DNA of 64,000 bases, from the NCBI RefSeq assembly GCF_014652235.1, contig NZ_BMYK01000028.1, positions 1-64,000 on the forward strand, written 5' to 3'. Made by a program: the position numbers and the translations under genes. The stretch comes from Pseudorhodoferax aquiterrae (GTDB lineage: Bacteria > Pseudomonadota > Gammaproteobacteria > Burkholderiales > Burkholderiaceae_C). Positions 1 through 7,343 of the stretch are shown piece after piece. Under the pieces are notes generated by a model that saw nothing but the letters and a program-made list of their open reading frames with translations, ran no database searches and was not told the DNA's origin. Positions within the stretch are counted from its first letter, which is position 1; each line of letters opens with the position of its first letter.

Positions 1-194
1 CAGGCTTTCATGCGCAGGGGCGAGTACACGCACTCATGACTGGTTTGGATGTCTCACTGCGTGTAGACATCCCATACCCCTCCAGGGGCGCACCCGGCGG
101 CCTGGCAGAGCCAGTTCCGCGGGTGCACTGGCATGGCCTGCTCCGTGGCCTTCAGCGCAGTGGCATGCGCTGCGACCTCATGCGCGTGCAGATG

Positions 195-2273
195 TCAGAA
201 GTTCAGTCGGACGCCCAGTCGCGCACTGCGCCCGGGCAGCGGCGCCTTCGGGAAGGCCGTGGTCGTCAGCACCGAGACGGCGCTGTAGGCCAGTTCGTCG
301 GTGATGTTGTCCACGCGCGCGAACCACAGCAGCTCGGAGCTTCCGAGCGGCACGCGGTAGCTCAGCGCGGCATTCCACAGCGCATAGCCGTCGGTCGCGC
401 GCTGGCCCTCGGCCGGCACGCGGCGCTGGGCGCGGACCAGGTCCACGCCGAGCTGCGCGCCCCAGGGCCCGCGCGCCCAGGACAGCGTGCCGCCCAGACG
501 GGCCGGCGCGATGCGCGGCAGCGGCTCGCCGCTGTCCAGGTTGGTCGCGCGCACGAGGTCGGCACGCCACAGGAAGTCCAGCGTGCCGATCTGGTCCGCA
601 CGGCCCAGGCCGCCCGCGCCCAGCAGGCGCAGCGTGCCATTCGCCTCGGCGCCGTAGAAGCGTGCGCGCACGCCGGCGTAGCGCAGGTCGGCCAGGGCTT
701 CGTCGCCGTCCGTGGGGTTGAGCTCCCCCTCGGCGCTGCGCGTGTTGCCGGTGTCCACCAGCCCGATGTAGTTGGAGAAGCGGCTGGCGTAGATGTTGAG
801 CGCCGCCTTGTGCGGACCCTCCTGCCAGGCCAGGCCCAGGTCGACGCTGTTGGACTTTTCCTTGCGCAAGGAGGCGTCTCCCGTCTCCCAGGCGGCCGTG
901 GCCAGGTGCGGGCCGTTGGCGAACAGCTCGTAGTCGCGCGGCGCGCGCGCGCTGTGGGCCAGGTTGGCCGTGAACTGCCAGGCCGGTGAGAGCCTGACGA
1001 GCGCGCCGCCGGCCAGGCTCAGCGGCGTGAAGCTGCGCTCGCCGGTTTCGAAGCGCGTGACATCAGGATCGGTGCTGCCGTCCGACCGCACCCTGACCCG
1101 CTCGACGCGCCCGCCCAGCGTCCACTTGCCCCAACCGGTGGGCAGCTCCTCGTAGACGAAGAGGGCCTGCTGGCGCGTGCGGCTGGCCGGCGCGAAGGCC
1201 TCCTCGCCTTCGGCGGCAAAGCGGTTGCTGTCCAGCTGCAGGCCGACCACGCCCTCCAGCGGGCCGATGGGCCGGTGCCGCGCCTCGAGCCGCAGGTCGT
1301 TGCCCTGGTTGCGAAAGCGCGTGCCGGCCTCGTCGCCTTCGAACTCGGTGTGCCGGTAGCGCGTGTGGGCGGCCTGCAGCTTGATGCTGCTGAACCAGCC
1401 CGGCAACTGGCGCCATTCACCGGCCAGCGCATAGCGGCGCGAACGCATGCCGATGGTGACCTCGTCCTCGGCCACCGTGCCGTAGTCGCTGCGGTAGTCG
1501 GTGACGGAGGCGCCCAGGTAGCCATGGTCGAAGAACAGCGAGCCGCCGACCGAGCCGCTTTCGGTGTCGCTGGCGGAGTTGCAGATGCGCCGAGCCTGCT
1601 CGGCACTGCCGGGCTTGCTGCAGGGCAGGTCGATGGGCACGGACACGTCTTCGGTGCGGCGCTTGCTGAGGTCCACGTGCAAGGCGTAGCGGTCGTTGCC
1701 GCCTTCGAGCAGCAGCGCGCCGTCGCGGCCCTTGTTGCCGGTGGACAGGCCCGCCTCGGCCGCGCCCGTGATGCCGCCCTTGGCGTCGAACTGCGGCGCG
1801 CGCGGGATGCGGTTGTCGATCAGGTTGACGACGCCGCCCACGGCGCTGCCGCCGTACAGCAGCGCGCCGGGGCCGCGCAGCACCTCGATGCGCTCCACGG
1901 TCAGGGGATCGGACGGCACGGCATGGTCGAAGCTCAGCGACGAGGCGTCGAGCATCGCGCCGCTGTTCTGCAGCACGCGAATGCGGTCGCCGTCCAGGCC
2001 GCGGATCACGGGCCGGCTGGCATTGGGGCCGAAATAGGTGCTGCCCACGCCGGGCAGGCCGTCCAGCGTCTGGCCCAGCGTGCCCTGGCGGCGCAGCGTG
2101 AGCGCGTCACCCTCCAGGCGGGCGGTAGGAACCACGGCGTCGGCCGTGCCCAGCGGGTTGCCGGTGACGGTGACTTCCTTGAGCGTGGCGGATTCGGACT
2201 GCGCCCACGCGGGGGACAGGCAGGCGAGCGAAACGGCGGCAGCGACGGCGCCGCGCGAGAAATGAGGGGACAT
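195..2273 (-). CDS. ZnuD-like TonB-dependent outer-membrane receptor
   Basis: Outer-membrane TonB-dependent receptor of 692 residues. It has a signal peptide ending near residue 25 (AWAQ), a TonB-box-like KEVTVTG, a plug domain with RPVIRGLDGDRIRVL and RIEVLRGPGALLYGGSAVGG, and a beta-barrel ending in RLNF with a terminal Phe. Plug and barrel order resemble the ZnuD zinc-receptor group, but the His-rich loop of neisserial ZnuD is absent; that place holds a short Cys pair (LPCSK...RICN). The ATG at 2273 is chosen because it directly precedes the signal peptide; the frame is open further upstream. It lies downstream of msrA and a DUF2946 gene on the same strand. A metal ligand is likely but is inferred only from family resemblance and the DUF2946 neighbour. 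Confidence 0.88.
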   Translation of the reverse strand: MSPHFSRGAVAAAVSLACLSPAWAQSESATLKEVTVTGNPLGTADAVVPTARLEGDALTLRRQGTLGQTLDGLPGVGSTYFGPNASRPVIRGLDGDRIRVLQNSGAMLDASSLSFDHAVPSDPLTVERIEVLRGPGALLYGGSAVGGVVNLIDNRIPRAPQFDAKGGITGAAEAGLSTGNKGRDGALLLEGGNDRYALHVDLSKRRTEDVSVPIDLPCSKPGSAEQARRICNSASDTESGSVGGSLFFDHGYLGASVTDYRSDYGTVAEDEVTIGMRSRRYALAGEWRQLPGWFSSIKLQAAHTRYRHTEFEGDEAGTRFRNQGNDLRLEARHRPIGPLEGVVGLQLDSNRFAAEGEEAFAPASRTRQQALFVYEELPTGWGKWTLGGRVERVRVRSDGSTDPDVTRFETGERSFTPLSLAGGALVRLSPAWQFTANLAHSARAPRDYELFANGPHLATAAWETGDASLRKEKSNSVDLGLAWQEGPHKAALNIYASRFSNYIGLVDTGNTRSAEGELNPTDGDEALADLRYAGVRARFYGAEANGTLRLLGAGGLGRADQIGTLDFLWRADLVRATNLDSGEPLPRIAPARLGGTLSWARGPWGAQLGVDLVRAQRRVPAEGQRATDGYALWNAALSYRVPLGSSELLWFARVDNITDELAYSAVSVLTTTAFPKAPLPGRSARLGVRLNF

Positions 2274-2355
2274 GGAATGGCTTCGTTGAAATCGGTCGTG
2301 CAGGCGGCCGCGCGCACCTGTCTTGCGACAGGTGCGCGGGCCGGAACGGGGGAAT

Positions 2356-2676
2356 TCAGCGAAGCCCGGGCGGGCCGCGCGCCTGGAACGGCGGTGGCGC
2401 CGGCGCACGCGGCGCCGGGCATGGACTGGCCAGCGGCGCCATGGCCGCCAGGGCCGGCAAGGCCAGCAGCGGCAGCCCAGCCAGCAGGTCGGCCGCGCCG
2501 GCATGGTCGTAGAGCTGGCAGTCGACCGTCGCATGGCCGACGTGGAAGTGGTCCGAGGCGGAGCCGTGCACCTCGCGGTGCGCGAGCGCCAGGGTCTGCG
2601 CGGCCAGCCAGACGCCCAGCAGCAGGCCCAGCCACCACAGTGGCCGGCGCAGGTGCGGGCGCAGGCGGGGGGTCAA
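2356..2676 (-). CDS. DUF2946-type small membrane protein
   Basis: Protein of 106 residues with one hydrophobic N-terminal segment (about residues 13-30). Next comes a His-rich stretch (HREVHGSASDHFHVGHATVDC), then a second hydrophobic stretch and a Pro/Ala-rich tail. This layout matches DUF2946 proteins, which often sit beside metal-related TonB receptors. The start lies 7 nt after the msrA stop and the receptor follows 82 nt downstream, so the three genes are probably one transcript. The His and Cys residues could bind metal; this is not proven. Confidence 0.6.
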   Translation of the reverse strand: MTPRLRPHLRRPLWWLGLLLGVWLAAQTLALAHREVHGSASDHFHVGHATVDCQLYDHAGAADLLAGLPLLALPALAAMAPLASPCPAPRAPAPPPFQARGPPGLR

Positions 2677-2683
2677 GCGCGAC

Positions 2684-3214
2684 TCAGGGCTTGGCCAGCC
2701 GGCTGAAGGTCTTGCGGAACTTGGCGACCTTGGGCGCGGCCACGGCCATGCAATAGCCCTGGTGGGGGTTCTTCTCGAAGAAGTCCTGGTGGTACTCCTC
2801 GGCCGGCCAGTAGTTGGCCACGGGCAGCACCTCGGTCACGATGGGCGCGCTGCTGTGGCTGGCCAGTTCGGCGATGACCTCGCGCGCGACGGGCTCTTGC
2901 GCCGGGTTGTCCAGGTAAATGCCGCTGCGGTACTGCGTGCCCACGTCGTTGCCCTGACGGTTCAGCGTGGTCGGATCGTGCACGACGAAGAAGATCTCGA
3001 GGATCTCGCGCAGGCTGATCTGGTCGGGGTCGAACTGCAGGCGCACCACCTCGTTGTGGCCGGTGCGGCCGGTGCAGACCTGCTCGTAGCTGGGCCGCGG
3101 CACCTGGCCATTGCTGTAGCCGCTTTCCACGTCGAGCACGCCCTGCACTTCCTTGAACACCGCCTCGGTGCACCAGAAGCAGCCGCCGCCCAATGTGATG
3201 GTTTCCGTTGCCAT
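2684..3214 (-). CDS. msrA: Peptide methionine-S-sulfoxide reductase MsrA
   Basis: Reduces the S-epimer of methionine sulfoxide in proteins, repairing oxidative damage in the cytoplasm. The 176-residue length is normal for the family. The catalytic motif GGCFWCTEAVF lies near residues 9-19, with the nucleophile in GCFWC, and GYSNG and GHNEVVRLQFDP are also present. Its start faces the YdcF-like gene across about 95 bp that should hold divergent promoters. A DUF2946 gene and a TonB receptor follow on the same strand. Confidence 0.97.
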   Translation of the reverse strand: MATETITLGGGCFWCTEAVFKEVQGVLDVESGYSNGQVPRPSYEQVCTGRTGHNEVVRLQFDPDQISLREILEIFFVVHDPTTLNRQGNDVGTQYRSGIYLDNPAQEPVAREVIAELASHSSAPIVTEVLPVANYWPAEEYHQDFFEKNPHQGYCMAVAAPKVAKFRKTFSRLAKP

Positions 3215-3309
3215 GCCATGCCCTTCGCAAAATGTGCAGCCGGCATTGTGCCGTGGCCATCCACGAGAATGCCCGGCCCGTCTCCATCGCCCCCCGCACC
3301 GCCTTGCCC

Positions 3310-4089
3310 ATGAACCCTGCCGAATGGCGCCCCATCCTCTCCACCCTGGTGCTGCCGCCGGCCGGCCCCCTGCTGCTGATCGCGTTCGGCTGGCTGCTGG
3401 CGCGGCGCCGGCGCGCGGCCGGGCGTGCGCTGGGCCTGGCGGGCCTGGTGCTGTTGTGGCTGCTCAGCAGCAATGCGGTGGCGGTGCGCCTGTCCGACCT
3501 GCTGCTGCCCGCCGTGGCGGCATTGCCGCCGGGCGAGGCCGTGGCCCGGCTGCAGGCGCACCGGGTGCAGGCCGTGATCGCGCTCGGCGGCGGACTGTAC
3601 CCGCGCGTGCCCGAACTCGAGGGCCCGCAACCCTCCAGCCAGACCGGCACACGGGCGCTGTACGGCGCCTGGCTCGCGCGCGAGAGCGGCCTGCCGCTCG
3701 GCTTTGCCGGTGGCATCGGCTGGGCCAATGCGGGAGAGGCCGAACATCCCGACGAGGCCGATGCGGTGGCGCGCCTGCTGGCCCGCACCGGCCTGGCGCC
3801 GCTGCGCTGGGCCGACAGCCAGTCGCGCGACACCATCGAGAACGCCCAAAACATGGCGGCGCTGCTGCGCCGCGACGGCATCGAGCGCATTGCGCTCGTC
3901 ACCAGCGCCTGGCACATGCCGCGCGCCGTGCGCGCCTTCGAGGCGACCGGCCTCACGGTGCTGCCCGCCCCCATGGGTTTTGCCGTGCCGCTGCAGCGCC
4001 CCGTGCTGGAGTGGCTGCCTTCGACCCACGGCCTGACCAACACCTCGGCCGTGGTGCGCGAATGGCTGGCGCTGCGCCTCGGCCGCTGA
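3310..4089 (+). CDS. YdcF/SanA-like DUF218 envelope protein
   Basis: Protein of 259 residues from the ATG at 3310. It has two N-terminal membrane segments (about residues 13-28 and 36-55) followed by a DUF218 domain with VIALGGGLYPRV, SRDTIENAQNM and LVTSAWHMPRA. The DUF218 family includes YdcF and the envelope factors SanA and ElyC; the Gly-rich loop and TSAWHMPRA segment are its hallmarks. The open frame extends to 3208 over the start of msrA, but the hydrophobic N-terminus supports 3310. A role in envelope or peptidoglycan precursor metabolism is inferred from the family; no substrate can be named. Confidence 0.8.
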   Translation: MNPAEWRPILSTLVLPPAGPLLLIAFGWLLARRRRAAGRALGLAGLVLLWLLSSNAVAVRLSDLLLPAVAALPPGEAVARLQAHRVQAVIALGGGLYPRVPELEGPQPSSQTGTRALYGAWLARESGLPLGFAGGIGWANAGEAEHPDEADAVARLLARTGLAPLRWADSQSRDTIENAQNMAALLRRDGIERIALVTSAWHMPRAVRAFEATGLTVLPAPMGFAVPLQRPVLEWLPSTHGLTNTSAVVREWLALRLGR

Positions 4090-4102
4090 ACACCGGCCTG
4101 CC

Positions 4103-4146
4103 TTGACACGCCGAATTCGCACTGCCTACATTACTAACCGGTCAGT
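4103..4146 (+). promoter_or_regulatory. Sigma70-like promoter and palindromic TetR operator
   Basis: TTGACA at 4103-4108 is followed after 18 nt by TACATT at 4127-4132. The near-palindrome ACTAACCGGTCAGT (4133-4146; 12 of 14 bases symmetric, centre ACCGGT) lies just after the -10 box. It is well placed for autorepression by the TetR protein encoded next. Confidence 0.6.
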
Positions 4147-4155
4147 CATTAAGGA

Positions 4156-4857
4156 ATGCCAGCCTCCTCCGACACTCCCAGCCCCACGGCCGCCGGCAAG
4201 CGGGCCCGGCGCAAGGACGCGCGCCCGAGCGAACTGCTGGACGCGGCGCTGGAGTTGTTCGTCGAGAAGGGCTTCGCCGCCACCAAGGTGGAGGCCGTGG
4301 CCGCCCGGGCCGGCGTTTCCAAGGGCACGCTGTTCCTGTACTTTCCGAGCAAGGCCGATCTGTTCCGCGCTGTCGTGCAGGAGAACCTCGCCGCCCGCTT
4401 TGCCGACTGGAACACCGAGTACGAGGCCATGGACGGCGGCAGCGACAGCGCCGCCGACATGCTGCGCCATGCCTTGCAGTCCTGGTGGACGCGGGTCGGC
4501 TCCACCAAGCTCACCGGCCTGACCAAGCTCGTGATCAGCGAGGCGCAGAACTTCCCGGAGCTGGCGGCCTGCTACCACGCCGAGGTGGTGCAACCTTCGC
4601 AGCAGCTGCTGCGCCGCGTGATCCAGCGCGGCATCGACCGCGGCGAGTTCCGTCCGCTGGACGCCGAGTACGCCGTCTACAGCGTGACCAGCACCATCCT
4701 CTACCTGGTCATGCAAAAGCACGCGATCGGTCTGGTCGGTCCGGCGTCGGGCCAATTGATGCCGGAACGCTACATTGCCTCCCAGCTGGACATCATCCTG
4801 CACGGCCTGCTGGGACCGGCCCAGGGCCCGCCCTCTAGAATCCCAGCTCTGTCGTGA
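4156..4857 (+). CDS. TetR/AcrR-family transcriptional regulator
   Basis: Regulator of 233 residues. The N-terminal helix-turn-helix covers about residues 25-70 (ELLDAALELFVEKGFAATKV, then AGVSKGTLFLYFPSKADLF). The C-terminal ligand domain resembles the TetR_C group found in regulators of efflux. A Shine-Dalgarno AAGGA touches the ATG with no spacer, which is unusual. Genes for a PCMT-family methyltransferase, a rhodanese and TolC follow in the same direction, so it may control TolC-dependent efflux and its own gene through the palindrome at 4133-4146. The inducer is unknown. Confidence 0.92.
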   Translation: MPASSDTPSPTAAGKRARRKDARPSELLDAALELFVEKGFAATKVEAVAARAGVSKGTLFLYFPSKADLFRAVVQENLAARFADWNTEYEAMDGGSDSAADMLRHALQSWWTRVGSTKLTGLTKLVISEAQNFPELAACYHAEVVQPSQQLLRRVIQRGIDRGEFRPLDAEYAVYSVTSTILYLVMQKHAIGLVGPASGQLMPERYIASQLDIILHGLLGPAQGPPSRIPALS

Positions 4858-4889
4858 CTTCGCGTCTCCCGCTACGCCTTCCTGAAAAA

Positions 4890-5576
4890 ATGACCCCCGC
4901 CGAAATCGAACGCAGCCGTTTCAACATGATCGAGCAGCAGATCCGCCCCTGGGATGTGCTGGATGCAGCCGTGCTGGAGCTTCTGGGGCAGGTGCGGCGC
5001 GAGCAGTTCGCACCGACTGCGTTGCGGGGCCTGGCTTTCATGGACACCGAGGTGCCTCTGCGCACCCCGCACGACGAGGCCCTGCGCCAGGGCCATTGCA
5101 TGCTGGCCCCGCGCGTGGAGGCGCGCAGCGTGCAGGACCTCAAGCTGCAAAAGACCGACCGCGTGCTCGAGATCGGCACCGGTTCCGGCTATTCCGCCGC
5201 GCTGATGGCCAGCCTGGCCGCCAGCGTGCTGACGCTGGAGATCGAGGCCGCGCTGGCCGAAACCGCCCGCGCCAACCTGCGCGAGGCCGGCATCGCCAAT
5301 GCCGAAGTGCGCCATGCCGATGGGGCGCAGGGTGCGCCGGCCGATGGCCCGTTCGATGCCATCTTGCTGAGCGGCTCGGTGGCGGCCGTCCCCCCGGCCC
5401 TGTTGCAGCAACTCAAGCCGGGCGGCCGGCTCTTCGCCATCGTCGGCAACGAGCCGATGATGCGCGCGCAGGTGATCACCCGCGTGGGCGAAGGCCGGTT
5501 CGAGACCGCCTCGCCCTGGGACGCCATCGTGCCGCGGCTTCAGAACTTTCCGGAACCGTCGCCTTTCCAGTTCTGA
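4890..5576 (+). CDS. PCMT-family protein-L-isoaspartate O-methyltransferase
   Basis: SAM-dependent methyltransferase of 228 residues, family PCMT, whose members repair isoaspartyl residues. Motif I is VLEIGTGSGYSAALMA near residue 90, followed by LTLEIE and a post-I acidic region; FNMIEQQIRPWDVLD at the N-terminus is typical of betaproteobacterial homologues. The ATG at 4890 fits the family N-terminus. A GTG at 4854 overlapping the tetR stop (GTGA) would add 12 residues. It sits between tetR and a rhodanese gene in a TolC operon; actual substrate preference cannot be judged from sequence. Confidence 0.85.
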   Translation: MTPAEIERSRFNMIEQQIRPWDVLDAAVLELLGQVRREQFAPTALRGLAFMDTEVPLRTPHDEALRQGHCMLAPRVEARSVQDLKLQKTDRVLEIGTGSGYSAALMASLAASVLTLEIEAALAETARANLREAGIANAEVRHADGAQGAPADGPFDAILLSGSVAAVPPALLQQLKPGGRLFAIVGNEPMMRAQVITRVGEGRFETASPWDAIVPRLQNFPEPSPFQF

Positions 5577-5580
5577 GCCG

Positions 5581-5907
5581 ATGATCGACCACGTCAACCC
5601 CTCGCAACTCAACGACTGGCAGCCCGGGCAGATCACGGTCCTCGACGTGCGCGAACCCGCGGAGCTCGCGGTGGCCAGCGTGAAGCCCGACGGGTTCACG
5701 CTGTTGGCCATTCCCATGGGCGAGATCCCCGCGCGCCTGGCCGAGCTGGACCCTGAGCAACCGATCGCCTGCCTGTGCCACCACGGTGCGCGCAGCATGC
5801 GCGTGGCGCAGTTCCTGGTCCAGCAGGGCTTTGCGCAGGTCGCCAACATCAGCGGCGGCATCGACGCCTGGTCATTGCAGCGCGATCCCACCGTTCCCCG
5901 TTACTAG
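5581..5907 (+). CDS. Single-domain rhodanese
   Basis: Rhodanese-like protein of 108 residues. The core contains ITVLDVREPAELAVAS, the CH2A-type strand and the active-site loop CHHGARSMRVAQFL near residue 65, whose Cys is the expected sulfur carrier, then ISGGIDAW. It starts 4 nt after the methyltransferase stop and ends 14 nt before tolC, so co-transcription is likely. Proteins of this kind move sulfane sulfur, but the acceptor is unknown. Confidence 0.92.
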   Translation: MIDHVNPSQLNDWQPGQITVLDVREPAELAVASVKPDGFTLLAIPMGEIPARLAELDPEQPIACLCHHGARSMRVAQFLVQQGFAQVANISGGIDAWSLQRDPTVPRY

Positions 5908-5921
5908 ACGAAGGCATGGCC

Positions 5922-7271
5922 ATGGTGCAGACGAGAAAACACAAGACCGCACTCCGCCGCAGCACCACTGGCCTGCTGCTCCTGTTGATCTTCGGCGCAC
6001 CGGCCGCCGCATCCGCCCAGACCCTGGTGCAGCTGTTCGAGGCCGCCCGCAGCACCGATGCCACCTACCAGGGCGCACGCGCACAGTACGAGGCCAACCT
6101 GGCCAAGGCCGACCAGTCGCGCGCGCTGATCCTGCCCAGTGCCAACCTCTCGGCCGGCGCCTCGCGCAACACCTACGACAGCACCACGCCGCCCGTCGAC
6201 GGCACCTACACGGCGCTGACGGCCAGCGTGGGCGCGACGCAGCCGCTGTACCGCCCCGGCAACTGGGCCGGCTACGAGCAGGGCCTCAAGCTGACGGACA
6301 TCGCCCGCGCCCAGTTGCTGGTGGCCGAGCAGGACCTGATCATCCGCGTGGCCCAGGCCTACTTCGATGTGCTGGCAGCCCAGGACACGCTGGCCTTCGT
6401 GCAGGCGCAGAAGGCCGCCGTGGCCGAGCAGCTGGCCTCGGCGCGGCGCAACTTCGAGGTCGGTACCGCCACCATCACCGACACGCGCGAGGCCCAGGCC
6501 CGGCACGACCTGGTGATGGCCCAGGAGATTGCCGCCGCCAACGATCTGCGCGTCAAGAAGCTGGCACTGGACACGGTGGTCAGCCGCACCGACGCCCGCC
6601 CCACCCCGCTGGCCCAGCCCGTGCCGCTGCCCGCGCTGGCCGGCGATGCCGAGACCTGGGTGCAGCAGGCCGAAGGCCATCCGGTCGTGCAGCAGGCCCG
6701 CATCGGCGTGGACGTGGCACGGCTGGAGACCGAGAAGGCACGCGCCGGCCACAAGCCCACGCTGGACCTGCAGGCCAGCTACGGCATCAACCGCTACCCG
6801 CAGGGCTATCCGAGCAACAGCCTGGCCTTCGGCACGCGCCAGAACCAGGGTTCGCTGGGGGTGCAGCTGACGGTGCCGCTGTTCGCCGGTTACTCCGTGC
6901 AGAACCGCGTGCGCGAAACCCTGTCGCTCGAAGAGAAAGCCGCGGCCGACCTGGAAGCGGCCCGCCGCACCGTGGTGCAGAACACGCGCACGGCCTACTT
7001 CGGCGTGATGTCGGGCAAGGGCCAGGTCGAGGCGCTGCAGGCCGCCGAAGCCTCCAGCCAGAGTGCGCTGGACGCCAACAAGCTGGGCTACCAGGTCGGC
7101 GTGCGCATCAACATCGACGTGCTGAACGCGCAGAGCCAGCTCTACCAGACCAAGCGCGACCTGGCCCAGGCCCGCTATAACGTGCTGCTGGGCGAACTGC
7201 GCCTGCGCCAGGCCAGCGGCAGTCTGCGCGCCGAGGATCTGCAGGGCATCGAGGCGCTGCTGGTGCGTTGA
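5922..7271 (+). CDS. TolC-family outer-membrane efflux channel
   Basis: TolC-type outer-membrane channel of about 449 residues. A signal peptide ends near AASAQ, and the mature part has two long alpha-helical repeats (for example QSRALILPSANLSAGASRNT and the later copy beginning RAGHKPTLDLQASYGINRY), the internal duplication of TolC. Two in-frame ATGs lie at 5916 and 5922; AAGG at 5911-5914 sits 7 nt before the second but only 1 nt before the first, so 5922 is preferred. As the last gene of the tetR-pcm-rhodanese-tolC group it probably forms the exit duct for type I secretion or RND/MFS pumps encoded elsewhere. Confidence 0.93.
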   Translation: MVQTRKHKTALRRSTTGLLLLLIFGAPAAASAQTLVQLFEAARSTDATYQGARAQYEANLAKADQSRALILPSANLSAGASRNTYDSTTPPVDGTYTALTASVGATQPLYRPGNWAGYEQGLKLTDIARAQLLVAEQDLIIRVAQAYFDVLAAQDTLAFVQAQKAAVAEQLASARRNFEVGTATITDTREAQARHDLVMAQEIAAANDLRVKKLALDTVVSRTDARPTPLAQPVPLPALAGDAETWVQQAEGHPVVQQARIGVDVARLETEKARAGHKPTLDLQASYGINRYPQGYPSNSLAFGTRQNQGSLGVQLTVPLFAGYSVQNRVRETLSLEEKAAADLEAARRTVVQNTRTAYFGVMSGKGQVEALQAAEASSQSALDANKLGYQVGVRINIDVLNAQSQLYQTKRDLAQARYNVLLGELRLRQASGSLRAEDLQGIEALLVR

Positions 7272-7274
7272 GCC

Positions 7275-7310
7275 TCTCGCAAAAAATCTCGCAAAAAATC
7301 CTGCAGAAAC
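7275..7310 (+). repeat. Three tandem 12-bp iteron-like repeats upstream of fic
   Basis: Two perfect units TCTCGCAAAAAA (7275-7286 and 7287-7298) are followed by a diverged third, TCCTGCAGAAAC (7299-7310). A fourth related copy, TCTCGCAGAAAT, lies inside the fic coding start at 7354-7365. The spacing around the promoter suggests protein-binding sites, most simply for the winged-helix end of the Fic protein itself. Confidence 0.7.
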
Positions 7311-7312
7311 GC

Positions 7313-7343
7313 GGGAAAGTCCTTTCAATACAATGACTTTCCC
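7313..7343 (+). promoter_or_regulatory. Inverted repeat around -10 box, abutting the fic start
   Basis: GGGAAAGTC (7313-7321) and GACTTTCCC (7335-7343) form a perfect 9-bp inverted repeat. The 13-nt spacer ends in TACAAT (7329-7334), a good -10 box. The right arm touches the ATG at 7344, so transcription from this -10 would give a leaderless or nearly leaderless mRNA. No convincing -35 is present. Confidence 0.55.

Noticed and set aside
1-194. Possible gene start and operator at the left edge
   Set aside because: A minus-strand ATG at 9-11 runs off the window after three codons and CCCCTCCAGGGG is only suggestive of a metal-regulator site; too little sequence to support a call.
36-989. Long plus-strand open frame opposite the TonB receptor
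   Set aside because: His/Gln/Val-rich composition typical of an antisense frame in high-GC DNA; the minus-strand receptor has clear domains.
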